Below are positions 25,301 to 40,300 of a stretch of DNA of 64,000 nucleotides, piece after piece. Numbering within the stretch: the stretch's first letter is position 1; each line of letters begins with the position of its first letter. The position numbers were made by a program, and so were the translations under genes. A model generated the notes under the pieces. It was not told the origin of the DNA. It was given only the letters and a program-made list of their open reading frames with translations, and did not search any database. The stretch is from Bilabrum cf. latius (Eukaryota > Bigyra: Bicosoecida > Bigyra > Bicosoecida), in contig OZ237752.1 of NCBI GenBank assembly GCA_965178125.1, forward strand, positions 62,001 to 126,000. The letters are read 5' to 3'.

Positions 25301-28300
25301 CGTGTGCGGGGACACGGACTGCGCCCTGCCGCCCTGCTCCTCGGGTTTCAACTGCACCTTCCGATTCCGAGACACGCACACTCCCTCCCTTGCTGCTCTG
25401 CAGGTGCAGTCCAGAGACGTGCAGGAGGGTAGCTTGGACCCTGGGCGGGTGGCTGCGGCCGGCGTGGCGGCTGATGGCGACGTGCTTCGCCTGAGCCTGC
25501 CGGGGCTCGCCCACTTCCTCTCGTTGTCGGCCAACCGCACGGCTGCCAACGGCACCGAGGCGGACCGGCTGCGGTCCAACCTGACCCGGGCTGCCCCCTC
25601 CTTGGTTCAAGTGTTCGTCACACAGACCACGGAGCAGGTGGCCGGTGCTGGCTCTGCGGCCTGGAGGCAGGCCATTCGAGAGAGAGACGCGCGGCGAGCG
25701 GCGGCTGCCTCTGGCTACAACGAAGTCGACTACACGTTCACGCCGTACGATGCAAGCAGCGACGAAGGAGAGGAGCACCCGCTCGAGTGCGACCCCTTCT
25801 GGATCAGCGCTCAGGACGGTGACCTCCTGTGCAGAGTGAGAGGGGCGGCGCTGGCCCCCGTGGGCGAGCACTCGCTGCGAGTGAGGGTGCGCGGCGTCGG
25901 GGACTCGGAGTCGCAATCCTTCCGCACGGGCCCTCGGGTGGACCGCGTGAGCATGCCTGGCGTGGAGCTCAGCTCCCAGGGTGGTGGCGCCGTGGTGGTC
26001 ATAGAGGGCAGGGGACTCATCTGGGGGAACAGCGCGGCCGCTGCCAGGGCACTGCTGGAGTGGGAGCGCGCGGAGCCCGTGCGAGACGGCCTCTCTGTCC
26101 CCGCTGCAACTGGCGGCGTGCTGCCGCCGTTTCCGATCTCGGGGTCGGGTGGGAGCTCCTTTGCGCTTCCCGACGTGGTGCTGCCTTTGGCCAGTACACG
26201 GTGCCGCCTCACCGCGGTGATCCCGCCCAGCCCCGAGCGGGTGGCCTGCGTGATGGAGGCACTGCCCGCGGGTGGACCCGCCGCCACCTTTGACAGCGGC
26301 GTGCTGGTGAGCATGGCAGGGGTGGTGGCTGGCTGTGCCGCTGCTCCTCCCGACGCCGGTGAAGACGACGACACGCCCCCCGTGGTCGTGGGTGGCGATG
26401 CAGCCGGAGCCATTTGCGGCCTGGCGCGGTACGACGACGGAACACTCAACGGCTACACCCCGCTCGTCAGCAGCCTCGCCACGACGGGGGGCTCTGCAGG
26501 CCAGGTGATGGCCATCGAGGGGGAGGGGTTTGCAGGGGCCAGCGTGACGGGCGACGACTACTATGACGATGAACCGGTCGTGAGGACGCTGCTGGGCACG
26601 GGATCATTCCCGCAGTACCTGGCCAATGGGCAGCTGGAGCGCCCTCCCGCGCTGCTGCCAGATACCTCCATGGATATTGAAGGTGCTGCTGTGCCTGTCG
26701 TCATGCTCGGGCCCGTGCCCGCCCGCGTGGTTGCTTTCAACGACACGTTGATCCGATATGAGGTGCCCAGGGAACTACCCGCTGGCTACGTCACCCTTGT
26801 GGTGCGCACCACGCGGGGTGTAGCAGTCTGGGAGGGCCGCGACCACAACCGCCGCACTGGCATCGTGTCCGGTCACGTGCTCATCCGCGCTGCCCTGTTC
26901 GGCGTGGAGGTGCCCACGGGGCCCTGGGAGGAGGGTCTGGCCAGACCCGAGGACCGGGTCACTGACACGAGGTACTTTGACCGCCGCAGCGCCAGCGACA
27001 ACGGCTCGACTCCCTTCTGGACCACGCCTCTGGAAAAGCGCACGATATCGCCGAGGGGAGGGGCCGTGGTGGCTGTGCACGGCGCGGGCTTTGGGCCGGC
27101 CATGCCTCCCGCCGGCCTCGAGATGATGGTCGTGGACCCAGGTGCAAGAGCGGCTGCGCTACGGAGCGCATCCAGCATGCGGGGCCTGCAGCCAGAAGCA
27201 GGTGCACTGGACTCGCAGGAGTGCGTCGGAGGAGAGGCATTCTCTTCTGTTGGGCCCTCGCTAGTGTCCCCCTCGCTGGCGGTGGCCATAGGTGACATGC
27301 CAGGGCTGGGCACGAACCGGAGCCACGAGGCGGCCTGGGACATCGTCGCGCCTGGAATTGCATCTGCTGTGGGAGGTGATCTGCCTGGCAGTGCGGGTCC
27401 TGCCGCGGCGTGCGGTCTTCCGTTCTGGTCTCGCATGCTGATGCGGGGCTACTCTCTGTCGGCGCAGGTGTACAACTGCTATCGCTCGATCCCACTCTTC
27501 TCCAATGGCACCTATGCCGAGATCCTCACGGGCCACTGCGACTCGAGCAAGAGGTGGGGACAGGTGCATCTCGTCACTCACTCGCCCAGTACGGCAGCGC
27601 GACTCGCCGATCCCAGGCGCCGGGCGGGTGCCAGCGCGGGCTCCTGGGCAGCGTACGGCCGCACCACGAACCATCGGGAGGTGTACATCGGCTCCGAGAC
27701 AGAAGCAGACTGGCGAGGGAGCGGGGGGACCAATCGGCCGCTGATCGAGGGCGTGTGGGGGCTAGACGAGGTGGTCGAGTTGGGAAGGGAACAAGAAGAT
27801 GCACTGCAGCCGAATGCGTCGGATTGGTCGCTAGACGACGTGCCGCAGCAGAGCGAAAACCACACTGGCATGCCCCCGCACCCCCTGCCAGCCACCGTGG
27901 CAACCTCCCTTCTGGCTGGCCACGGCATGGGCGAGGCATGGATGCAGCAGGAGGTCTTGGAGGGTCTGGCCCAGGCCATGCGCAACGGGTCGGTGCCGCC
28001 TGTCCTGGTGCTGCGGTCCGCGGGTTCAGAGGGCGCGGCGGGCTTCAGAGGCACCCTCGTCCCCCAGGTGCGGGGTGCCCCCATCCCAGCCGGCATGGCA
28101 TCGAACCAGTCCACGCAGCGATCTTGCGCCGCCAACGCAACCGATCTAATCCAGCTGTTGCTTGGCTCTGCAGGGACTAGCGATCCGCCTTCGATCAGCG
28201 TTGCAGAGGGGCTTCCCGCAGTCCTTCGAAGCTGCATGCCGCGTGGCGTCACGGTGGATGTGGGCGGGGCTGCGTGCTGGGTCCTAGCGTACACTCCGTC

Positions 28301-31300
28301 GTCGATCATGTGCGTCATGGAGACAGCCCCAGCTGGAGGCAGGACACTGCAAGTGGACCTGCGGTGGACGGGGTACGGGTACGGAGAGGCAGCAGCACCT
28401 GGCAAGCGGCCTGGCCCTGCAGCCAGGAGCGTGGGCACATCAGTGGCCGGGTCTTGGATGACGAGCGACTCCATTCGGCTGTACGGGGCTGCTGCGGCAG
28501 GGTCTGCCACCGTGCAGCCACTCGGGGATGAATTCGCCGCACCCATTGAGATCCACGGGGTTGCACCAGTGAGGGCATCCGTTCATGATGCAGCCCTCTC
28601 TCAGCACGGCAATCGCACCCTCCAGCAGTAGGCAGCGGATGCCGTGGTGCGGGAGTCGAATGGGGCGTGGGCGACCGCCGCCCCGGGTGGAGGGTCCCGC
28701 TTGCTGATATGGGGCAGGGGGTTCGCGGCTGCACCGTTTGACTCCAGGCAGGCAGCAGGTAGCAACCGTGTGATGCTGCGGGCGCGGGAGAGCGGCACCT
28801 CCGCCACGCAAGGTGGCAACTCATCGCTGCTGGGGGACGGTTTGGCCCAAGGGAGCGCGCTGCGTCCGTGGCGCGAGTGCGCAGTGGTTGCCTCCTCCTT
28901 CCGGTGGGTGCTTTGCGAGACGCCTGCCCTGCGAAATGACTCGGCAGCTTCCACGCACCTTGCAGATGGCGTGGGAGTGGAGGTTGACGTGCGGGTGGAG
29001 ACAAGGGGTCCATTCGCGGCCCATGCAGGGCCTGTGCTGCGGACCAGCGGTGTGTTTACCCGCTACAACGGCCGCACCTAGGCCATCGTGCTGGCCGAAC
29101 AAGCACTCGGCCCCGCAGCCGCGGCGGGAGCCGCACTCGCTGCAGCCGCGGGCCCGGATGGCAACTCTTCCGCCCTCGTCTCCTGGCTGAACAGCGACCT
29201 GGGCCGCGTGACGCATCGTGCTGCAGGTCATGCAGACGGATTCGCGTCCCCCCTTGCGCATTCAGGGTACAGGGGCTCCTTGCTGGCCGCGGGGGCTGAC
29301 GGTCCGATTCTCATTGCGCCTCAACCGAGCGACTCAACCACAGCCACCTACCCGCAGTGGCCTGCCCTACTGGACGCGCCTTCGATCCTGCATGCCGCCG
29401 AGGAGGCCCAGGGAGGCACCAGTTGGATCGACCCGGCGCAGTCGGGGTCGCGCATGTGCTCTGCAAGCACCGTGTTTGGAGGCGCTGCCGAGGGCTGGGT
29501 CCGACTGAGGACTGCGCAGTCGTCGCTGGACCTTCCGCCGCTCGGCGTGGCCGCTGGCACTCGTCCCGCTGCCGATGGCTATGCCTTGCAGCACACAGCA
29601 CGGGCCGTGATCGCGAGGACTCGCAGGTCTACGCCCTTGAACCAGGAGGCGGCCAAGTTGTGGCCGCAGCAGGCGCCGGATGGCCTCCAAATCGCCGTGC
29701 TTTCGCCTGGCTAGCTGCGGTTCGTGCTGGAGGAGCGTGCCTTTGCCATCGCCGGAGATGCCGGCGACAGCACTGCGCTGCAGCAGGCGAGGGCAGCCGC
29801 TTACCTGCAGTCCATTCCAGACGGCAGCTCCGTCGTCATTGCCGCGAATCGGGATTTTTCCCGCAGACGATGGAGCCATGAACTTCGGTCCGCCATGCGG
29901 CGGTGCGGCGCCGGGGCGTTCCTGGACGACGTGCTGGCGCCTTGGGGGCAGCGCACGAGCAACCCGCGATACGCCGTGGTGGGCGAATGCAGAGATGCTC
30001 AGTCGCGGTGCCCTGCAGGTGCCCTGGCGGGGGCCTCGCTGCGCCGCGCGTAGTGGATGGAGTCAGCCCTGGGGTCGGGGCGCGGTGTCGGGATCGGGGG
30101 CAGCCTGACCTCCGCTGTGTCGTTGGGCGGGGGAGCCAGGTCATCGTCCAGCATGGCGGACCTTGAGGAGGCCCTGGCTGGTGGCAGGCTGACGAACGGA
30201 TGGTACGAGGCCTCGCCCGGGGCAGGTGTCGCGGCCCGCGGTGGATTGAACGCAAGCGACTCCCCTGACGCTGCCTCTACCGGCCTGGATTGGGAAGCCC
30301 AGCGACAGCTGGTGGACCCCATGGCGGGGTATCGCCGGGTTGCTGACCTCCCTGCCTCGCGAGGGGTGGGGCGGGCGGACCTGCCAGTGCTTCCCCTCGT
30401 GCCCGCGCAAGGTGGGGCACAATGGACAGCCGGGAACGGGTCAATGCACGATTTTTAGCTCCACGACCGCAGGGCAACGCCGTGGGCTGCGTGCGCGGGA
30501 TCGCAATTAGCTGTTGAGTATTCCGACCCCGCAGATTTCTCCTTGGTCGTGGGTGGACGAGACCTGTGGGGGCGGCCCGCCGTGGCCCCTGCCGCCTTCG
30601 CCTACCGAGAGCCCGGGTCTGGAGATGCGCCGGTCGTGGAGCGAGTGACGCCGCTCATCAGCAGCACGGCGGGAGGGGCTACCATCCGAATCAAGGGTCA
30701 GGTTCTTGCAGGCGCAACGGTGCGGATGGCTGGCGTGCTGTGTGGGACAACCCGGGAGCAGCTGGGGTACTACAGAGACAGACACCTGTGTGACTGGCCG
30801 GGGGTGCACTGCGGCGACATGCACGCAAACGACACACACATCGCCTGCATCACCAACCCAGCCAGAGGGTCGGCGGGAGCCAAGGCTGGTGAAGTAGAGG
30901 TGCAAGTGCCGGGGGCAGGCATCGCAACAGTGCTGCCAGGGGCCGGAGACGCGTGCATCCCGCGCGGTCTGGGCGTGATTGAGCCTTAGAATGCCGGCCT
31001 GCTGGCCGACTCTGCCCTTGAGGCATCCAGAGAGGCCTCATGTGGTGGCCTGGACAGCCAGAACCGCGAGACAGCGGACTTCAACGAGTCAACGAGTGGA
31101 GGTCTGGCTGCCTCCTCCCGCCGCAACGTGTTCAGGTTCGCGGACCGCTGGAGCGCCCGCACGACGTGGGGCGGGGGTGATCCGCCAGTGTCCGGGGACT
31201 CCGTTGTGATACCGGAGAACGAGACGGTGCTCCTAGACGTGAGCCCGCCTCGCCTGGAGCTGCTGGTGGTCATGGGTGAGTTGGTTTTCCTGGACCAGCA

Positions 31301-34300
31301 GGACCTGGAGCTTATCGCCCGGCACATCATGGTCAGAGGGGGTGCCATCCGGATTGGTGCGCCGGGAGTGCCGCACCGGCACCGGGCCGTGATCACGCTG
31401 TACGGAGACAGGCGCGATTACGCAATCCCGCTGTACGGTGCCAAGGTGCTTGCGGTGCGGGAAGGACTGCTTGACTTGCACGGCCTGGCCCCGCGCATGC
31501 CTTGGACGAGGCTCAGTGCCACAGCGAGCGCGGGCGAGACATCCATCGAGGTTGGGGGTGACGCGAGCGACTGGCCGGTTGGGGGCGAGGTCATGATCGC
31601 TGCCACGGACCACTGGCACGATGAAGCGGAGACGAGGCTCATCACGGGGGTCCAGCGACTGCCAGCGGACCCTGCCTCTGCTTCGGGCGCGCCCAGGACC
31701 CGGCTGCAGCTGGACAGGCCTCTGCGGTCGGTTCACCTCTCCGCCAGGTACTCCTACCAGGGCAGGTTGTACGACCCTCAGTCTACCTCGAGACAGCTGC
31801 GTGATGCGCAGAACGCAATAGAGGCGGCTCGAGTGGGCGGTGGCTCGTAGCCCGTGGATGCAGGCTCGGTGTGGAGGCCCAGACCCGTGGCTGACACGGA
31901 GCGACACATCGACGTGGCCGCCGAGGTGGCTTTGCTGACGAGGAACGTGGTGGTGCGCGGGGACATGCCCACGTCCTTTGACGTGCAGTACGGGGCACAG
32001 ATCCACGTGCTGTCTCCGGAGCGGATCTACGGACCCAGGTCCGTTCTGGTGCGCATGGACGGCGTAGAGATGCGGCAGGTCGGTCAGGCCTTCTGGGCGC
32101 GGAGACACCCCCTGCTCCTCTCCGAGGCCGGAGACATGCAGGGCAGCTACGTGCGGAGGTGCTCCGTGCACCGGTCGTACAACGGTGCCATCGTGCTGGA
32201 TCGGGTGCAAGGGGTTGTGCTCGATGACAACGTGGCATTTGACATCCGAGGCCACGCCATCCGAGTCGGGTCCACGGGAGCAGAGACGGGCAACGTGATC
32301 CGCCGCAATCTTGTGGCCGTGGTGCGACCTGTGTGGAGCATGCTGCTGACGGAACAAACCCCTGCTGCCTTCTACCTCCGCAACCCCAGCAACTACATCC
32401 AGGACAACGTGGCCGCGGGGGCCTCTCACCACGGGTTCTGGTTCCATGTCCCGCGCACGCCGGACGAGCAGGCGGTTGGCGCAATCGGCGGGCCCAGCGG
32501 CAACGGCGTGGAGCAGTGCCCCCGCCGGGCCGCGCTCGGGTCTTTCGAAGGAAACGTGGTGCACTCTGTGGGCGGGGCCGGCGTGTGGTTCTCGCAGCCG
32601 TGGATGCCAAGCGCCCCGCACAAGCCGTGGGAAGCTGCCTTTGAGGAGGAGGCGCAGGCAGGGTCCTCTGCCCAGTTCGGAGCCGTCACTGATGGGCAGT
32701 CCACCGCACTGATGGGTGCCACCAGAGGAGATGGGCCTGAAGGCACGTGTTCCAACGACGCGAGGCCCGCCCCTGCCCTGCTGCATGACACTCTGGTGTA
32801 CAAAGCATCGGGCCCAGCTATGCGCGCGGTTGCCCTTGGTGCCGTGAGCCTGGACGGTTTCCGCGTGGGAGACACCTTGGGCAGTGGCTTGGAGGTGCAG
32901 TTCTGGGGCGGGGACCGGATGCCCTTCTCACCCTTCCTGCGGCGGGCCCTTCTTGTCGACAGGACGCCCAATGCGTACACGGCGGCCCGCGGTTGGGCGG
33001 CCCTACACCTCCCCGGTCTGAGTAGCGGCCTGGTGGTGGAGGACGCGATCATGGGGGGCTACAATAGGACGCTGCGGGCGTGCTACGGCTGCCCCAAGGC
33101 GCACACAGGAGGGTACGACACTTCGTTTGCCAACCTCACATTCTATCCGGCGCCTGTGGCGGGTGCTGCCGGCCTGGACGAAGAAGACGCGCAGAATGTC
33201 ACGCAGCTGGTGGTTAGGGACGAGGAGGTGGACGGCATCTCTGCCACGAGGGAGGGATACATGGGCTGGTCCCAGACCCAGGTGCTCGGGGGCCGCCGGA
33301 GAGACGCGTGGGACGGAGCCCGGGTGCACTTCGACTGGGCCTCGCAGGCCATACTGACCGACCTGGACGGTTCGCTGACATCGGCTGCTTCTCTGGTGGA
33401 GATAACCGGGGGCCTCGCGGGATCCGGCAACGAGAGCGTGGCATTCCCGTCTGTGAATGATGCCCGCGCAATCATGACCCCAGGGGTGCTCCTTCCCGGC
33501 ACTGCCCACACCCGGGGCCTTGCCGGGCCCATGGCACCGCCGCTACCGGGGGCACCGGACCTTGACCGTCTGACGGCGGAGGGTGTCGTCCGTGTGCCTC
33601 CGATTTGCAGGAACAATGACGACCGGCTGCTGGGTCCCACCGCCTCTGCTTGCAGGCACCTTCGTGCGGTCCGCATTGCGGCAGATCAGATTGACTATCG
33701 CTTCCGCGGGGTCGGCCTGCGCGTCAAGCTCATGGTTCCCGGTCGCCGTGGCCAGTGTGAGGACTGGAGCACGTGGTGGGGTGCGCTGGCGGGGAGCGCC
33801 GCAGCTCCCTTGCAGCGAAATGCATCTTCGTGCGCTGCAGTACCCGGCAGTACCCTGGAGCCTGCCCCGTTCGTGAGCTTCGACCCGACCGACGCGACCA
33901 GCCAGCCTGCCTATTCACAGGCTGCCGGCGAGTCGTACAGCGCCAATCTAGGCAGGTCGCTCGGCGCGGTGCGCGCAAGGTACGTGCAGGACTCGCACCC
34001 GACGTACGGCTGGCAGTTCACCGCGTTTGAGGGATTCGAGCACGACCTCTGGTTCGAGAGCCCCTCGCCCGCTCTCTTCCCGCTTACCTACAGGGTCTCC
34101 GCAAATAGGCTGGGCCGGATCAGGCAGCTGTGGAGGAAGCGGTACGAGGACAACGACTGGTTCTGGGGGCATGCGAATCCTGCCGTGCTGGATGCGGTGC
34201 CCAGGTAGTACATCCTGCAGCACAATTGGACGGATGTGATGGGCGCGCAGCAGCTGCACATGTACGGGTCACCTAGCAACCCATTGGGCTCCTGGCATCG

Positions 34301-37300
34301 GGCTGTGTCCATGCTGCGGGGGGATGCGGACGATGTGCGGAGCGGCGCTTCGGCTTCATCCGCTGGCGGGCTATGGAGCGAGCTCCTGCCGTTTGTGCGG
34401 CCCGTGGTGCCGCAGTCTGCCCCGACGGCCCTCGATGCCCTGCCTCCCGCCCTAGAGGCGGCCCGGCGCGGACTGCTTCTGTCCCAGCGCGCGGTGGCTG
34501 CAGAGGCTGCTCTGGCGCTGAGGCAGGCCAGTGGTGCGTGGGGCCTCGGGACCGAGACGCAGTGGGACGCAGCCAGGCACCTGCCCACGGCGGGACGATT
34601 GCGCATTCGGTACGACTACCCGTTTCCCCCCGACCATCTGCGCACCACTTCGGGAGCCAGAACCCTCTATGCGCAGGGCAGTGACCCGGGCCCGTCCTCT
34701 GACTAGTCTGCCCTGCACGAGGACCTGGTTCTGTCCGGCCTCTCCCACGTGGGCACCGGGACAGAGACTGGCTCGGTGCTGCCCATGCACAGACGGGAGC
34801 GGGCCGTGCTGCGAGTCGGAGCTGCCACAGACCAGGCACTGCGGGAAGTGCGCGAGCGCGAAGCGAGCGCGGCGATTGCCTCCAGGCGGGCATCGGCGGG
34901 CGAGGTGGACGGCGCAGTGGTGGCCATCGGCCTCTCGAGCTCACCTGGCAGCTCGCGGGCGTCCGGCCATCTGCGGCTGCCAGCGTTTGCATACGGGGAC
35001 AAATATGCGGCCCTGCACAACACGAGGCGGATCGAAGAAGCCCAGGACGTCGGCTTCTCACTTTGCATGTGGGTGCAGCCCCTCGCGGGCGTCGGGCAGG
35101 CGTCCAGCGCGCGCCTCATCGATGTTGGGATGGACCGGCTGCTGGCCGATGAGGAGCTTCCGGAGCAATCGTCGCGGCGAAGGGCAGAAATTAGCCTGTA
35201 TCACACCAGCCGCGACCAGTACACGCTGTACGTGAGGTGGCAGAACACCTGGCGCACCGCGAGAGCGAACCATGACGTGGAGCCAGGTCAGTGGACGCAC
35301 GTGTGCGTCATGTACTCTCCGAAGAAGGAGAGGGTAGCAGTCACCATGGACGGGAGGGCAGTGGCGCAGCTGAGAGTTTCCCGGGCTCCCCCTTCGGACA
35401 GCCGCCCGCATGTGTACGTGGGCCGTAGCGCCTACTCAGCCTCTGCCACCAGCTGGCACCAGTGGAGGGGATTCGTCGCGGACATCACACTGTGGCGCCG
35501 GGGACTCTCCTTCCAGGAGGCCCACGCCCTGTACACGGGGGCTTCACCAGGGTCCGTGGCCGTCATCGGCACTGGGAGGATGCATCCAGAGGCGGACGAG
35601 GCGCAAATCCAGGCGATGCTGCGGAGGGGCCGCGCCGCGCTGCGCGGCGACAGCGCAGCTGTGGAGGTAGCCCCGGGCTCTCTAGAGATGCAGGCTGACC
35701 TGGTGGGCTGGTGGGGCACCCGTGCGGTGCAGTGTGACGAGGGATGGGCGGAGGACATCCGCCACCTGGGTCCCGAGGCGCCCAACCGGACAGAGTGCCT
35801 GGACCTTGTGCTCGGGTCTGGGGTGAACACAACGGCAGATCGGCGGTGGCTCAACGGCTCTGTCCATGCCTTGCCCGGTGACGGGGATTCCGGATCGTTC
35901 AGTCTGATCGACGCTCGAGCGCTCCTGCAAGACGGTGCGCGCGTGCTGAATGCCTCGGGCTTCGCTGCTGCAGGAGGCTCTTCCTCCTCGCTGGATGTGC
36001 TGGTTGCCCCTGTGCAGCACGGGGAACAGCACCTGTCCACTGCAACGTTCGCGCACTACTTTCTGCTCGAGGACTCCACGCCGGTGCACTCGTCATACAG
36101 GGCGTGCCCCGCCACGGGCTGCATGCTGCCGCCGCCCCCTCCCCCTGCGCCACCGCAGGGCCCCGAGGAGCAGTGGCCCCCGCGGGTGGGATACTGGTCC
36201 GATCCGGACCTCTGGATCAACCGCGAGAACGTGGTGCCGGAGGAAGGCGACGACGTGGACATCCCGCCGCGCTGGCTCGTGTACCTGGATGTGCCTACCG
36301 CTCGGATGGAGTCGCTGACGGTGCGCGGCACGCTGCAGTTCCTCAGAGACCGCGACCTGCAGCTGCTCGCGAGGTACATCGAGGTGCCTGCGAGCGGGGC
36401 CATCCTGGTGGGCCAGGGCGAGGGCAGGCCGCACAGCGCCGACAGGAAGGCCGTCATCACGGTGCACTCTGGCAACGGCCAGATCCCGATGCGCACTCTG
36501 CTGAACGGAGGCAAGATCGAGATGAGGGGGGCGCGGCCGGAGCCATCGGCCGTGGTGCGGCTGTGGGGCACTGCAAGGACAGGGTCCAGACTCGTGACGG
36601 TGGAGGGCGACCTCGGTGCGGGGTGGGACGAGGGCGCCGAGGTGGTGGTGAGCTCGAGCTCCTTCGAGTCCCGAGACGCTGAGCGGGCGGTGATCTCCGC
36701 CGTGGTCCGCCCCTCCGACCACACCAGAATGGCAGGCAGCATCCTGAGCCCAGCGGATGCAATGGCGCTGCAGGACGGGGAGCTCCGGTGCCAGTGGCTG
36801 GGTGCTTCCAACCGCACGGCCAACGTGACGGTTCTGGTCTTGGACAGAGCCCTGGCCCGCCCGCACTTTGGCGAGCTGCAGGTGGTGGACGTGGACAAGG
36901 GCCAGCCCGTGTCCGAGTGCACCACGCTGGACCTGCGCGCCTCTGTGGCTCTGCTATCCAGGAACGTGGTGTTCGAAGGGGAGGAGGGCGGTGGGTCCCT
37001 CTTCCTGCAGACACAGCCGAGCCTGGTCCTAGACGGGGTGGAGTTCAGGCGCTACGGCTTCGAGCACGCCGAGATCACGAAGGGGCTCGTGGCGGTGGGT
37101 GGGGGCACCGGGTTCCAGGTGAGACACTGTGCGTGGCACAGGGGCTTCAACGGGGCCATCAAGTTGAGCGGGCGCGGGTGGTCTATCCGCGACTCTGTTT
37201 TCTTCGAGGCTCAGGGATCTGCGCTGGTGCTGCGGGGAGGCAGGGCGGGCCAGACCCCCGCGCGCATCGAAGGGAATTACGGTCTGGTTGCCGGCCGCAA

Positions 37301-40300
37301 CCTCGGGTGGGAGCCGGTGGGGCAGTCGGCGGTGTTCAACGTGCAGGGGGAGATGGGCGAGACGGAAGGCAGCTCCGACGTGGTGGTAGCGGGCAATCGC
37401 TGCGGCGGTGCGGACGGGATCTGCTTCCGGGTCATGGCTCTCCCGCGGTGTCCAGACACGCGGTATGGCGACAGCGAGCTCGCGCCGGGCCTACACGAGC
37501 TGCAGCAATCTCCTGGCGACGCCGGCGCGACTCCCTCCATGCCCGCCTTCCGCGACAACGAAGCAATGAGCGCGCCTCTTGGACTGCACACCGAGCGCGG
37601 CTGCGAGCTGCGCCGGTTCACGGCCGCGCGGTGCTCCAGGTACGGCGTGATGCACAACAGCAAGCACGGTCTCAGGGCACGAGGCATCGTGCTGGCGGAC
37701 AACAGGGTGTCTCTGGCAGGGAACCCCGAGCTGTCAGGCACCCGTGTCCTGCTGGAGGACTCTGTGCTAGTGGGGCACTCACAGGCCGTTGAGCTGACCG
37801 CTGGTGCGGAGGCGTGCGACGCTCGGCTGTACCTGGCCCGCCTTGTGCTGGAGGGCGTAGACCTTGTCGTGGCGCAGGGTGCTGCCGCGCTGGGTGCAGA
37901 GGTGCCAGCGGGCGGTGCGGGGCGGCGGCGCGGGACGGCAGACCCGGATATGCCTCGGATTGCATCGCTGACAGCGTGGGCGCCAGACCTGGCTGCATCC
38001 ATCCTGGGGGGGGAGAGCGTCGCTGCGGCGGAAGCGGGGCTCGATGCAACGTCTGCACAGCAGACCACTGACGATGTCATCGATGACGATGATGACGATG
38101 ACGACGACTCTGCGCGTTTGACCGCTGCTGCCTCCCTTCATGGCCTCGCCGTCCAGAGGCTCGCAGAACGGCTGGCGAGCGAAGATGCAACGGGGGTCGC
38201 TGCGGCTGCGCGGGAGGAATCGTCCTCCTCTTCTTCTTCTTTATCTGGTGCAGCTAACCTTGCAGGCCTGGTGACCGAGGTGCCCCCAGCTCGGCGGGCG
38301 CTGCTAGAGAGAGCCGCCCAAATGGTTGGTCTGCGGGACAGCGACGTGGAGCTGGCACTGGATGCCACGCAGAGACAGTGCCCAATTCGTCGTGGTGTAG
38401 TTAGGAGTCTCAGGCGCGTGTATGCCGTGCCTGACGAGGAAACCCTGGCGCGGGCGGTGGCCAGCGCCGCGCAGGAGAGCGGCTAGAACACTCCCGATAC
38501 CCTAGCGTCCTCCGGCAGCGGCGAGACGGGCGCGCTGGGTGGGCTGTTGGACACCCTCGGGGATCTGGCTGAGAGCGTGCAGGCGCTGTTGGACTCTCTG
38601 GGCCTCTCCAGAGCGGCCCTCGAGAGGGCGGCGCGAGCATCGAGGGCCCGATCCCTGGCCCTGCTGGAAGGGGACTGGGAGGAGGGCACGCCGGGGGCGG
38701 CGTGGACTGGGATTCTGCTGCCGTCATTCACCCGCGAATCGCAGCTGGAGCCCAGCGGGAACGAAGCAGGTCTCTCCGAAGACGGGGCACCCATGCACGC
38801 GGTGCGGTCTTGGCCCAAGAGGCCAGGCATGAGTGCCTGGCGCAACGTGACTTTTAGCAGATTCGGCAACACAACTGCAGCTCGTGCGTTATCCACAGGG
38901 GTCGGCGCTTCGTTGACGACGACCGGCCTGCGCGCGGTGGCCATCTCGAGCAACCCGCACAGCCACTACAGCTGTCCGCCCGTGCACGTGGCCCGCCTCC
39001 GCTGGGACCGTGTGGCGGACGCCAGCCGCGTGTGGATGCGCCCGCCCACTCGATACTGCGGGCTGGAGCACTGCGACGGTCTGAGCATCTGTCTTCTTAA
39101 GGACGAAGACGGCTCGCTGACGGGGCTGCCGGGAGGTTCCGTCATTCCGGCGCACCAGCGGTGGCCGAGGTATATCGAGCGCGGATGCAGGTCGGTGAGT
39201 CCGCTGGCACGGCAGGCCTGCCTCTGGTGGATGAAAGACCAGCCGAGGATCCACGTGGCAGCGGCGCACAATCCCCGCAGGCAGGGTATCCTCCGCTTCA
39301 GGGCGCAGGAGCCAGCAGAAGGAGTGGCGTGGCTGGGACAGGTCGTGCAGCCGGCGTCCGTGTCCTTTGAAGAAGACCTGGCCGTGTACTTCTTCGGGAC
39401 AAACGACTCGTATGCACTGGAGGATAGACAGGACGCATACTACCGTGCGCTGGCCAGGCAGTGCTCCAGAGGCGCAAGGGACCCGGCCTGCAGGGCTCCG
39501 TTCACCATCCCCCCTGCAGGGAGCCGTCGGCATGAGGGACTGCTGGGGCTAGAGGGCGGACCGGCGAGCCTGGGCGCGGCGCAGCTCAGCCCCGTGGCCG
39601 TCGATGAGGCGGCACGCGGCTGGCTGGGGCCTGTCCCGGGCCGCTGCACGGAGGCCCCCGGCCCCTGGGAGGCGTACGCGTGCTCCCGCATGGGCCACGT
39701 GGCCCTCGTCATCGAGAGCCTGGACGCCGATTCCACCCTGCGGCGCGCTGCCCCCGTGGGTCTGACGGAGGAGGCCCTGGGCGCCACTGACCTGCTGTCG
39801 GGGCCCATGGGCCTGACGACTTTCTGGGCCGTCGCGGCGGCGGACCGGGTGTTCCGCGTAGATTTCACCGGGAACAACCCCAGGCACATTCGGCTGCAGC
39901 TGCCAGACGCCCGCCCTCATGAACGCCTGACTCTAGAGGCGTGGTACTCGAGCCCCTTGCGGCTAGAGGTGTGGTCCGGGCGATACTTCAGGGACACGGT
40001 GCCCAAGCGATCGAGGCTGCTGCGGACCGTGGCGGCGCACGGCACGAACCATTTCGACCGCGTGCATCGGATCCTGGCGGTGGTGCTGCGGGGCCCGCGC
40101 CCGCTGGAAATCCGCACTCGTCACGTGGTGCAGATCTCTCTGACGGTCGCCGTGTCTTTGGACGAGTTCTTCGACGAGTTCCTGGTGCGCAACCTGGCGT
40201 CTGTGCTGATGATCAGTCCGGACAGGATCAAGGTTGTTGATGTGGTGCCTGGCAACGGGAGGCGTGCCCTGAGGAGCAGCAGTGCTGCTGCTGATGGCGG

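Noticed and set aside
31233-32786. Minus-strand open frame of 517 codons
   Set aside because: It is antisense to the fibrocystin-like G8/beta-helix region. Its length comes from high GC, and the plus-strand frame has recognisable domains.
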